Assembly: GCA_948470475.1 (NCBI GenBank)
Contig: OX419345.1
Coordinates: 4,440,033 to 4,504,032, forward strand
DNA from: Galaxea fascicularis
Taxonomy: Eukaryota; Cnidaria; Anthozoa; Scleractinia; Euphylliidae
Length of the DNA stretch: 64,000 bases
Direction of reading: 5' to 3'
Below, piece after piece: positions 53,838-64,000 of the stretch. The translations under genes were made by a program, and so were the position numbers. Each line of letters opens with the position of its first letter. Position 1 is the first letter of the stretch. The notes below the pieces were generated by a model. The model searched no databases and was not told the DNA's origin. It saw only the letters and a list, made by a program, of their open reading frames with translations.

Positions 53838-56159
53838 TAGGTCAATTTTGGGTTCATATGTTCCCGTAAAGATATGTATGTTCCTTGAATAACCACTACG
53901 TTTGGAATTGACTGAAATCAGGGACAAGTTTTTTTACCACTCTATGTGCGATAAATCATATACTATGTATGCTTAACCGGTGTAAAGCAAGGTGCGCTCA
54001 ATAATCGACTCTTTTCCAGCAGGCAATCTTGCATGCTGATTATTCGAGGAAGTTCGATCAAACAGCATAACGAGAATCGACCTATTATAACATTCTCCCG
54101 TGAGGAAATTGGTAATGACGGCTAAAACAATCGCGAGGACTTCGTTTTGGCCTAATATCCTGTTAACTGCAGGCATATATCGAATATTTCCCCCAAAAGT
54201 TCTTTCCACGGTAACAGCCCGTATCCTATATTCGAAGATCACATGACTCATTCCAGCGTTCGATCGCTGCTCGCTTCAGAGACCGTGTGAGGTATTATGA
54301 ATGCAGAAGTGATTAAGTAACCTGACAGTTTCCGTGGAAACCACACTGAGTCCCAGCTTCAGTATACGGCTAAGGGGTTCCAATGATGTCGTATGAAATC
54401 ATAGCCTGGTCTAAACGCGAAGTTAACTTCTAATTGAGTTGGAGGTTGTTTCAGGTTGTGGCTACATAATGATGTAATGTACATTAATTTTTGGGGCCGA
54501 AAAGCTGAAATAATGAAAACTGCGACATGCTAATATTTCTGGTTGTTTCAATATTTGCATTGTGTTATTTAACCACATACCAGTTTACCTTATTTGTTCA
54601 AGCAATATGAAATGATATGAGAGATCACGTATTTCCGCGGATTTACCAGCACCATTGAATTGAGCGGAAACCACGTGGCAGCCTATATATTGAAAGAACA
54701 CTAAAAAAAACGTGGTTGAATAGGCCCCGATTTGCAAATTACAAAGTTTCTCTAGCGTGTTTCAGTTGTGCGGGTTAAACCACAGAACATTTTTGTGAAT
54801 ATTAACGGAGTCACGAAGCTGCCGGGACTACATCCAGTCTGCATCAACGGGTTGTCGCGTAATTACAGATAGCGAAATCGGAGTAGACAGGAGCCCCGAA
54901 GTAGATCACTGTCAAGCCTGAAGCTGTCCTTTGGAAAACCAAGTTTCCACATTTGCGACGTGGAGTCACGGTATAAATACGAAAGCAAGTTGTCCTCTTC
55001 CGGAAGGAAGAAAGATCTTGTGGTCAAGAGGACGTCAGTGTTGGGTCATTTTTTTTTGGACTGAGGTAAGTCTTGTACTTCAATCCATCTCCTCGCAGTT
55101 GGCCATCGTAACGATGGACACTGCTCTTTCATTGATTCCTGTTCCGCGCGGTCTTATATAACTGGCGATATATTGCAAATAATGCTATGGCTTGAAGCTT
55201 ATCCCAGATTTTATCAGCAAAATCATTTGCAAAATCTACTGACTTTGTGAGAGCATAAAGTTGTTAACAAGTGTGGCATTATAGACGAAACAGTCGTATC
55301 TAATGGGTACGCAAAGATGACAACCATTTTCCTTGAAATCTAACTTTTTTATGTCTCTAGCTATGTAAAACTTCCGCTGTAAGATCTTGATGTGATCCTT
55401 ACGGCACCTTCTGAAGTTGAATGTTCCGGCGATGGCCGGGTAGTCCGTAATCAAAAGCCATCCTTTCAGCTCTCAGACGTCAATCAAATTCAACTCGGTG
55501 CATTTTGTGATGGTTGTATAGGGAGGGGGGAGGAACAGAATAGGGAGGAGGGAGAAATGGCCCAAAAAAAGTTGGGAGTAGGGAGGAGGGAGAAATTGGC
55601 TCAGAAAGTAGGGAGAAGGGAGATTCTGGAGATTTACTCCCCTGTTCCTCCCCCCCCCCCCCCCCCTCTATAGGTGGGATGATGCTATGGCTTCACAACA
55701 ACTGAAACCTGAAAGCCGAGATCAAGTAACATGAGGACTGTTACGCTTTTTCTTTTTAATTTTGGAGTTGAGGTTGAACGGCTTACAATTTGTTTTGCGA
55801 TTTGAACCTGAAAACGTTCTTAGATGTTCTTAAGTTACACCGTATAGTATTTCAATTAATCAGTGCGAACGTGACCAGGAAACCTATCAATTGGAACACC
55901 ACTAACGCTGATTCGAGATAACTATCATACAAACATCACAGTTTAACCAGGATTAGTCCTCTGAATAGGGCTTTCTTCACATCACAGAGAAAATTAAATA
56001 AACTACTCTTTATCAAGGACGCCAGATTAACCCAAGGATGGTCCATCTATAGCACTCCACACGTACTAAAAGAACTAAACCCAGACAACGCGATAGTTCA
56101 AATAGGTCTGTTTCAAATTTCAAGGATTCAATAAAAAGCGATCTTGTCAAAGATTATTA

Positions 56160-56540
56160 GTTACTTGTACTCTTATTAACAGTTGTGTTGTTTCCCAAAT
56201 TAGCTGTAAATTAGTCTTTTGCTAAATTCTGTCACTTTTCTAAATCTTAATGCTTTGTATTCATATACAAAATTAATTATTTTAGACTTCCTTCATAGCG
56301 TAGAAATAGTGTTTTTCCTCTTCTCTCTCTTTTTCAGTTTCTTGTTATGTGTGCATTTCTGCTTCAGCTTTCTTGCTGACCTGTAATTTATTTCTATTTA
56401 ATACCGATGTTAACTGGCTGCCTGGCTCCGTTAGCCCCTATCGTTATTCCAAGCAGTCAAAACTCTAAATTTTTACTTTTAATATTTTCATTGTTGAAAT
56501 TATCTTTTTGAGCACGAAAGAGTACAAATAAAGATTGTTG
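56160..56540 (+). repeat. LINE-type 3' tail
   Basis: AT-rich sequence ending GAGTACAAATAAAGATTGTTGTTGTTG, i.e. a polyadenylation signal followed by TTG repeats, typical of non-LTR element ends seen elsewhere in this window. No intact ORF. Confidence 0.4.
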
Positions 56541-59500
56541 TTGTTGCTTTTGAGGCGTTTGTTGCAACCGGAGAATTCGATAAGCAAAACCTACGGAAGC
56601 CTAGGCAAGTTAATTAAGTAAGATGAGCCCAGAAGACGGCTTTGGACTGACAAGTCTTTCATCTCTTCCTGCACACTAGAGACAATAAATAATAGTTCAC
56701 TTTGAAAAGACCGATAGCCTGGGAACAAGTGGCCATGTAAGCAATGGTGGGGCAGGCCTGTGCATCCAACCTCGTTCCCAGCGCTTTTCCGTGGTACTCA
56801 GATGATCGTGAAACTGTTTGGGGAGAGCTAAATGATGGGAACTGATGTAGAAAAACTTGAGCCGCTGAGTGTCTTTGTGTATGAATAATTTCAGAGTCTA
56901 AAGATGTATTTTAAGACGACACTTCAAAGATAAGGAAGGTCATTAAAATTGCATGAGCGGCATACGATTAGGCTTGTTCCCTTTTGATAACTTTTACCAG
57001 TCATACAAGACTAACACCCAGACTGAAATGATATAGAAACGAATCTCTAGCTGGTTTAATTACCGGCGCTCAATCGCCGGGCGAACGTTCAAGTCTGTGC
57101 ATTAAAGCCAAAGCAAAGATGGCGGTGAGCATAAAACTGATGGCTTCTGACGCTTCTTAGAGGAGCTTTAATGTGGTGCTGTGTAATTATCGACGTAGTA
57201 TGAAAATTAAACTGGGATTCTTTTTTTCTGAATTGGGATCATCGTGAAGAGGCCGAACGGTTTTTAAAAGCCGTATTGCGTACAAACTCCAAACCACAAA
57301 ATGAATTCAAAACACAGCCTCCTTTGATGAAATTTTCACTATTTGTTTAGCTAAAAAGAATTGGAAATGCGGTCTGGACTAATGTGGGGCAATCATAAAG
57401 GAAGCGCTTTGGAAACGACTATCAGTTTTAAGCATTTATGTTAAAATAATTAATCCTTTTTACACAGAAATCCAGCCCGCGCTTTATGATGTGACTTGTT
57501 TTTATTCTGTTTGTATTGTTATCAAATGATATTTTGCAAAAAGGTCGGCGGGAAAAAAAAACTTCCCGGCCAAAGCAATATTCAAGTGTAATTCCCCAGG
57601 CTTCGTTGACGATCCCTAATGACTGTTTTTTTAATACTTCGGCGGGCATTTTTAATCATCTATCGGAAGAAAGCGAAAACGGGGTAAATATCGGTAGGCC
57701 TTTGTCGCTCATCAATTCGATAACAGCCTCAACTAGGGATAATGAAGTTATTTGTTGCGCTATAGAGTTTCTCGAAATCACACTTCATTGCATCAGCGCA
57801 CTCTGGCTATCTGAGCGACTGAGAAGGAAAGCAAGCGAAACCGACGAGGAAATTTCACAGCTTGCGGTTGGCTAACGAGCCAGAAAAAAAACAAAAGAGA
57901 CCAACAAGACGTTTTATAGCTTGAAATGCTGAAGGACCAACGCATGGCAACGACACAAGAAGTCACGTAGCCCAACAATAAAAAAGGAAAAACTATTAAA
58001 TTCTACCCTACGTGGAAAAATACTAAGACGGCACAGGTTAAACACCTTTGAAAGAACTTTTGCTTGCAAAGCTTCTCGCTAAGTTAAACCTTAGGGATAC
58101 TTTCAATAAGCATTTGAAACTATACTGAAGCACAAAGCGAGCCATACTCTAAGCGGAAAAAAGTTAGAGGGCATTTACGCTTGTCAGATACTCTCCCAGA
58201 CAGCCAAACAAATTTGTTAAACAACTGAAAATCGCTCAAGTTTGAGGGCCACGAAATTATTGGATAAAACTAACAGAGAAGGGCACTGAGACACCGCGGC
58301 GCTATTTAACCAAACAATAAACTTTAAAAACCCGTTTATTAACATATGTTGCCTTGAACTGTACTTTTCTAATGACTTTCCCCCAGAAAGTGCGGCACAA
58401 ATTTCATTGTCGGATCATTTCATCCTGTGAATCACCTCCAGGGTGCTTTTAACTATACGCCCCTCTACGCAAGCGCGGCTACGTTTTTCTAACGGTCCAT
58501 GGTGTATAGAATAAAAAGCAAATAACTAAAAAACGTGAAATGCCCAGTACCTTTAACTTTGTAATTTCCAAAAAAATAAGCAGTAGGTGAGTTCTAAGCC
58601 GTGACTGTCGTAACTCGAGTGCTGGTAACTTACTTAATGGAGAGGTTCTACAACGTCACTTAGAGTCTTTTACAAAAAGTGTTGAACCTCAAAATCAAAA
58701 GGTAGTACCACCTTGTACAGCATTGTAAGCAGCACCACGTGTTTTCAAGCACTACTTCAGGATTGCCTTCAACAACAGACCGACAATTTAGAACCAGCTT
58801 GTAGAGCATGATAAACAGCACCACGGGAAAGTTGAAGGGTCACACTTAAATATTCCATCAACAGACTCAAAAGTTGGAGCCGACCAGTGTACAGCATAAT
58901 AAACAGCATCACAGGAAAGCTCTCGCTCAGTAGCTTTCATTTGAATTTATGTCAGTGTCACGCTATTTGAATTGTCCGACTTTCATCTACGAGGGAACCA
59001 GCTTGTACAACACAACTGATCAAAGGCACTTAAAGGAAGTAAAGTACTTTATTTCAACTTTTTTTAAAACTAAAAGGACCATATTAGCCCAAACATGGCA
59101 AGGCTTTTTGACAAAGGACTGTTTAAATGCAATTCGGGCCGTTGACACGCAAACGAACAAATTTACATTGTTTAAATTCGGTTAAAAGACGCCTGAATGA
59201 TTTGGGTTTATTTCACATTTTTAGAATCTCGTCGCAAATTATAATTTAAGCGAACTTTGAGGTCCACAAAAAGCAGAGGTTTGATGGCATCGCGTTACCC
59301 CAGATCGGGGAATGAAACTTAACTGTAAGTAAATTCAGTCTTGCAACACCTATCCTGCCTTAAATTCTCCGAGTCGTTCATTGAACACGTTTGTGTGGTA
59401 TAACTGAGGAGTCTGACGCTGGCTAAGATCCTCAAGTGTGACCAAGAAAGCAGCGGAGGAGATCTTCGTGCGGTGCCTTTTATTGTTCTAAACAAGGGTA

Positions 59501-61082
59501 TTTTAGTTTGTGACTCTGTGAACAAATTCCCTAAATGACAGCTACTACTGAGTAACATTTTCCTTAGGCACTGTTCGCTGTTTTACAAAATAATTCTCGA
59601 AAACCTTTCCACCACTCACGTAGAGCTGCGCTTGTTGAATGAGTAATTTGCCGCCTGTCGCGCTGCAAATGGGCCATTAAATGCTGTTGGTTTCAGTCGC
59701 CAGGCAATAAATTGCAGGGCCCAATGAATATTTAGTGTATAATCTGTCTTCGTTGTCAGTATTTATGCAAGATTTTCGATAATACTTCTTCCTTGGCCCG
59801 AGGGTTTAATTTCGCTGGTGGGCGTCAGCGAATCACGTTGCGAGCAGCGTGTCATTTGAAAGCCAAGGCGGTGACGCACGCTCATAATTTTTTATGGCTA
59901 ACAACTGCAGATCGCATCGCCATTTGGGCTGTTAATTTCGTCGGCAATAACGTTATTTTCCTAGCGTTATTAGGCCTATTGCGGTGAAACAAAGTTTCAA
60001 TTAACGATGGCTATTCAACAGCGTGCGGCTTGACTCAATTATGTTTCCCTAAGCATTATTGGTGCGGTAAACGGCAAAGACCAGCTCTCCATAAAATATT
60101 AAAATGCCTCTTCTGTGGACAAATTGTCCGAGAAGGAAAATATCAGAGAAACACTGCTTTGATCGTAAGAAAAACGACAGTTTTAACAAAAGGATGGTAT
60201 CGCTGTGTGGTTGTATAGTTTTTGAAGGCTTTGTCTCCGAAGGAAGTCTTGTTTTAGATACAAGAAGAAACAAAAAACAAGCATCATCGATGTTTTCGCG
60301 GCTTCTGGTTGCTACGAAATGATTTCTTTGTAAAACGCATAAAATCCGCTTAAAGGAAATGTTGATATTTTAATAACCTCCATTGCTCCAATTATAAAAG
60401 GTGCGCAAAAACCAGCCGCGGAAGCTTGAACACAATTATGTGGAAGAGCACAAAAAAGTCATAAGCCTCGATAGTTGGTTCGTTTTCAAAAAGCTCTTGT
60501 AGCCGTTTTCTCAGGATTATTTAATTAGCATTGCAATAAAATACGTACAAAGAAAGCAGATAAATGAGAGTATCCCAAGCTCCGCCTTTACAGCTTTTAA
60601 TATTTCGCGCCGGTCTTTGTTTCGCAGTGCGGCTTGCCTTTCAACTGGTTAAGCGAGACACTGGCTGAGGGGTTTCAAGGGTTGCGACTAATGGCCACAT
60701 TTGCTCAGCCAATTTAGCGCTTGCTACCGAATGAGGGCGTTCAAGGCACTTTGTTTTTAGGCCAAAGTTAAGTTAATCCACCAGGCCAGACCATTAATGA
60801 TTTTTTAATTATTTTTTGACAGATTACGTGATTGATGGACAGAGGCGGTACCTAAGTTGGTAGTCAGCTAGCGGCGCGTTCAGAACAATAACAAAAGCGC
60901 ACGAGTGACATTCACTGTGCTCATAAACAACACCAGCCCCAGTGGAATAACTTCGATAGTCGGTGGTTGGGCTCCGCACCGACTTTGATAACCACCGCTC
61001 GTTCAGGGTTATGCTGGGCCAAAACGCGTTCATTTCTCGAAAGTAACTTGGAATTGCTACTCAAAATCACTGGAACCTCACG

Positions 61083-61289
61083 ATGAAAATTTACTCGGTG
61101 CTCGCTTGGTCGCTGTTGCTGCTTTTTCACGCGTGGCCGAGTGTAACACTCGCGCTCGAGAGAGCACTTGTAGAAGTAGTGATCTACGAGCATTCGTCTG
61201 GCGGGGACTACACTACGTTCACGTACGAGTTAGAAGGAACCTTTTCCAATGCTGGCGCGGCTACAAGCGCTGAAGGCGACATACTAGAG
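61083..61289 (+). CDS. ZNRF3: ZNRF3/RNF43-type E3 ubiquitin ligase, first exon only
   Basis: First coding exon, 69 residues, ending at a GAG|GTAAGAG donor in phase 0; the rest lies beyond the window or is too short to see. Residues 1-25 are a clear signal peptide (VLAWSLLLLFHAWPSVTLA). Then comes ERALVEVVIYEHSSGGDYTT and LEGTFSNAGAATSAEGDILE, which reproduces the N-terminal PA-domain start of vertebrate ZNRF3 (ALVEVV, SGDYTT, GxFSxAGA, SAEGxI). ZNRF3/RNF43 are plasma-membrane ligases that remove Frizzled receptors and are inhibited by R-spondin. One gene usually represents both vertebrate paralogues in invertebrates. RING and transmembrane parts are not visible here, so only the family is assigned. 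Confidence 0.85.
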
Positions 61290-64000
61290 GTAAGAGCTGT
61301 GTAATTCGTGCTTCTACTTAACGCAGCTTTTCGCTTGGCACTGTATTACAAGCTAGGAAGCAAAAAATTTCCGCTCCAACTAGTCTCACTTTGCGGTTTT
61401 GTTTATCTCGATTCGCTTGACACAATCCTCTCGGTTGATCTGCACATATTTTGTTCGTACGGTGTCTCGTATCTTGCGAGCTAGTATTTTCGATTTGTTT
61501 ACCCAGTACCGGTTAAAATCCTCGCATGCATGACATGTTGAAGTGCGACGCTTCGCTAGTTTGTTGGCTCGATTTAATGAGGGCAACCGATTGCTTTCAT
61601 TCAAAGCCCCGGCATTGGTTTCGGCGTAATTATAATTACTCTCAAGTGCTCCGTGTCACGAGAGAGAACCGTTTTTTATCAGCGATTGCGCGAGTTCTTG
61701 GCTTCGCCTAAATGTTAACCTTGATACTCACTCAGCTAATGATCTTCTCACTTCGAGAGAAATTTACTTGCGATGTTATCGGTTCGCTTTGCGCGATCAG
61801 TTTCGCTTCATGTCTTTGTAATGCTTTTAATCGCTTTCGCTAATTCCCTGCTTTCGTTGTAAGCTATTGTTTTTGTTTCGAAAGAACACAAGTGCTTCTA
61901 AAGCTTCGATCTCTCGTTCGATCGAGCTTATAATTCGAGGACGTGACTGAGCATCTCTCAGTCTGTAATCAATTACCTTTGTAGTTTTCAATCTCAACTC
62001 GTCGGTTTCCGCAGCTCCACGGCGGAATTTAATGGTTTCTTGCTCGTCCATGCGCATAACATTCTCGCGATCGCAAAGCCTCCAGTTTCAATAGAACCGT
62101 TCTGTGTTGATTTGTTCGGACTGAACATTTTTAAGTGCGCCTCTTCAACACGCCAGTCTTGTAAAAGGAAGAGGTCGATAGGTCAGGGATGTGTACTCTC
62201 GTAAGGTTTGTCAAAAGCTGCGTTTATTTGCATGCCGGAAATACGAAGGCTTTTGAGTTCAAGAGTGCGCTAGCTTTACGAGACAGACCTTGAATGGGGC
62301 TAATTTTCACCTACAAAGTGCCTCCTTTTACCGCGGATGACAGAGGCGTTTTTGCAAAAGCTCATCATTTGAAATTCTTGTGACAAAGCGATTCGTGGGA
62401 TTAGACGACAAGATTCTTCTCATTCGCGCGTGCTTCCGTTCTAATCTTAAATCGAAATTCCGTCTGGAGATCAATGCTTCTCCAAGCACTTGACCCACGT
62501 GCAAGCGGAATCGGGGTAGGTCCGAACCAGCGCCTATTATCGTTCGAACATGAGTTTCTGGCTGCCGTTGGATGATAGATAGGATCTTCGATTGCTGTTC
62601 CACTGTGTACTGGATTACGATGAAAACCTCGATGCTTACACAAGATACAATGCCCGGGATCTTTTACCTATGTTTGGAAAGGGAATCTGCCCCCGGAAAT
62701 CATCTTCGGAAACCGAGGAACGATAAAATGAAAGTTGCGACCGTCGCTTCCTTAAAATTTCATTTTCTGATTCCGCGACGCAAATATTGCTAAAACCCAA
62801 ACACGCAAAGTTTTCATTAAACAAAGGCACATTTGAAATCTTCTCTTTTAAAATTTTCTCGATGCTTTGCGCTTTAGAAACCTTTCACTTGCAACAGTGA
62901 GCGTATTCTTACCGGGTGACGATGGGATTTTGTTCTTCCGTTGGGCAACAATAGAGAGGCTTTACGCTAAAACCGCAAAAGGCAGAAACGTGACAGTAAA
63001 TGTGGACTGCACGTCAGCAAAGTAAACTTTAGCGGCAAACGAGGCTTCTGTTTGCCTCTGTCCCTTGGAAAACAAGCGAAAATGCAATCATGTTTTGCTG
63101 GCTAAAAGCCACGTACCCAACTGGCTACTTATTTTGTAAGGGCTGCCACGACAATGCTCACAATTACAGTTTTGAGCCCTACACAAAGCTGCCATGGTCG
63201 CTACCTCAGGATAATTAAAGGAGCAAAATGTTTTTGAATTAAAACAAGGACAATACAATCATTTAGTGTTTAGCCGGCTATTGTTGATGCGGTGTTTTCA
63301 TAGGGGAGCCGTCAAGAAGCGATAACCTTTTTATTTCCACTTTTAATCTACTTAAATTGCGCTAAAAAACTGGCCGAGAATCGAAGAGTCGGTGAGTTAA
63401 ACGTGAGAAGTGGATATGAAACTTGCGTCGTTGGTCGTTCTCTTATGCTTATCATATGATAAACCTAATGGCAATTACTACAACTATTAAAAGTACGTTT
63501 TTTCCTCTATCGTTTAGCCCTCGTCGGCATATTAAATGCAAGTAAGACTTCCTTTCCAAAGGAACTAGTCAAAATACCATACAAAACTTCCTAATAACGC
63601 TGCATCTATAAGTCCGTATGAAACAAAACTAAAGCGTAGTCCGTTTTGAAGTTTTTTATACATATAGTTAGATCTTAATAACAAAAAAAAGGGAAAATGT
63701 CAATTACATTACGCTGTTGTAAAATAAAAGCGCGCTGTAACTAATTCTTAGCTTTCTTTTGGAGTTTTCTCTTCGCCTTGTTTGCGCAGAGCAGACCATT
63801 TACCGAATGGAAATAACACGTGTCTAAGCCTTCTAATATATCTGTCATCGCAATTGCCTCTTTTGCACGGGCTGGCGCCAGAGACTGTAACAAAACCATG
63901 CTACATTTTCTATATTTAAGTCTGCGCTTTCTCGTTTTTCTCGCATCGGAACCGCAAGGTCTCTCATTACTTCGCACATTTCCGCGCAAAAATGCTTAGC
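61290..64000 (+). other. Presumed first intron of the ZNRF3-like gene
   Basis: No further exon with PA-domain features, no repeats with readable ends and no RNA gene were recognised. It is assumed to be intronic because the first exon ends in a strong donor. Confidence 0.5.

Larger units (their letters stand above)
52023..61082. other. Long intergenic region between RNF215-like and ZNRF3-like genes
   Basis: No protein gene was recognised. Contents: RNF215 3' UTR, a MITE related to 34880-35030 (52110-52390), two tRNA-like units (53504-53823), a C-run and G/A-rich tract (55520-55670) and a LINE 3' tail (about 56160-56540). Frames at 57516-57875 and elsewhere have no domain or splice support. 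The last few kb before 61083 should hold ZNRF3-like promoter and 5' UTR sequence. Confidence 0.5.

Noticed and set aside
53459..53896. 145-codon minus-strand frame with repeated SSVGR-SHRNREVTGSSPVEV segments
   Set aside because: It is the translation of two tRNA-like units and flanks, a well-known source of false protein predictions.
57516..57875. 119-codon plus-strand open frame
   Set aside because: No recognisable domain, no start context, and no splice partners; composition fits chance.

Overview
The window is eukaryotic nuclear DNA, most likely from an anthozoan cnidarian (stony coral or relative). Genes are split into short exons with GT/AG introns. A cellular (plant/fungal/cnidarian-type) RNA-dependent RNA polymerase is present. 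The metazoan genes MAPKAPK5, RNF215 and ZNRF3/RNF43 can be rebuilt exon by exon. Introns and intergenic DNA are packed with short TIR elements, tRNA-derived SINEs, LINE remnants and a Penelope-like element, as is usual in corals. No bacterial features were seen. Species cannot be fixed from the sequence alone.

Layout. 0-13 kb holds two same-strand tandem copies of a cellular RdRP gene (silencing/small-RNA amplification family). Copy A is cut by the left edge and supplies the last four exons. Copy B supplies at least six exons, and its last intron carries a Mutator-like TIR element. 13-25 kb is mostly intergenic, with one intronless coiled-coil gene (15.8-16.7 kb), a 5'-truncated Penelope-like retroelement with a hammerhead-ribozyme fold (20.9-22.5 kb, minus), a diverged tandem duplication and several MITEs. 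25.1-35.4 kb is a complete 13-exon MAPKAPK5 (MK5/PRAK) gene on the minus strand. Head-to-head with it, 238 bp away, is a five-exon proline-rich KEN-box protein gene (35.6-41.0 kb, plus). 42.3-52.0 kb is a complete 11-exon RNF215-like membrane RING E3 gene (plus). 52-61 kb is intergenic with tandem tRNA-like units and a LINE tail. At 61.1 kb the first exon of a ZNRF3/RNF43-type Wnt-receptor E3 ligase begins and runs off the right edge.

How the genes relate. The two RdRPs are paralogues and presumably act in RNA silencing. RNF215 and ZNRF3/RNF43 are members of the same PA-TM-RING ligase group, lie in tandem, and share the first intron position and phase, so they look like an old tandem duplication. 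MK5 and the proline-rich gene may share a bidirectional promoter. The remaining DNA is dominated by non-autonomous transposons, many with target-site duplications that can be read directly.

All exon boundaries were derived by eye from open frames, splice consensus and phase agreement. No alignment or database search was run.
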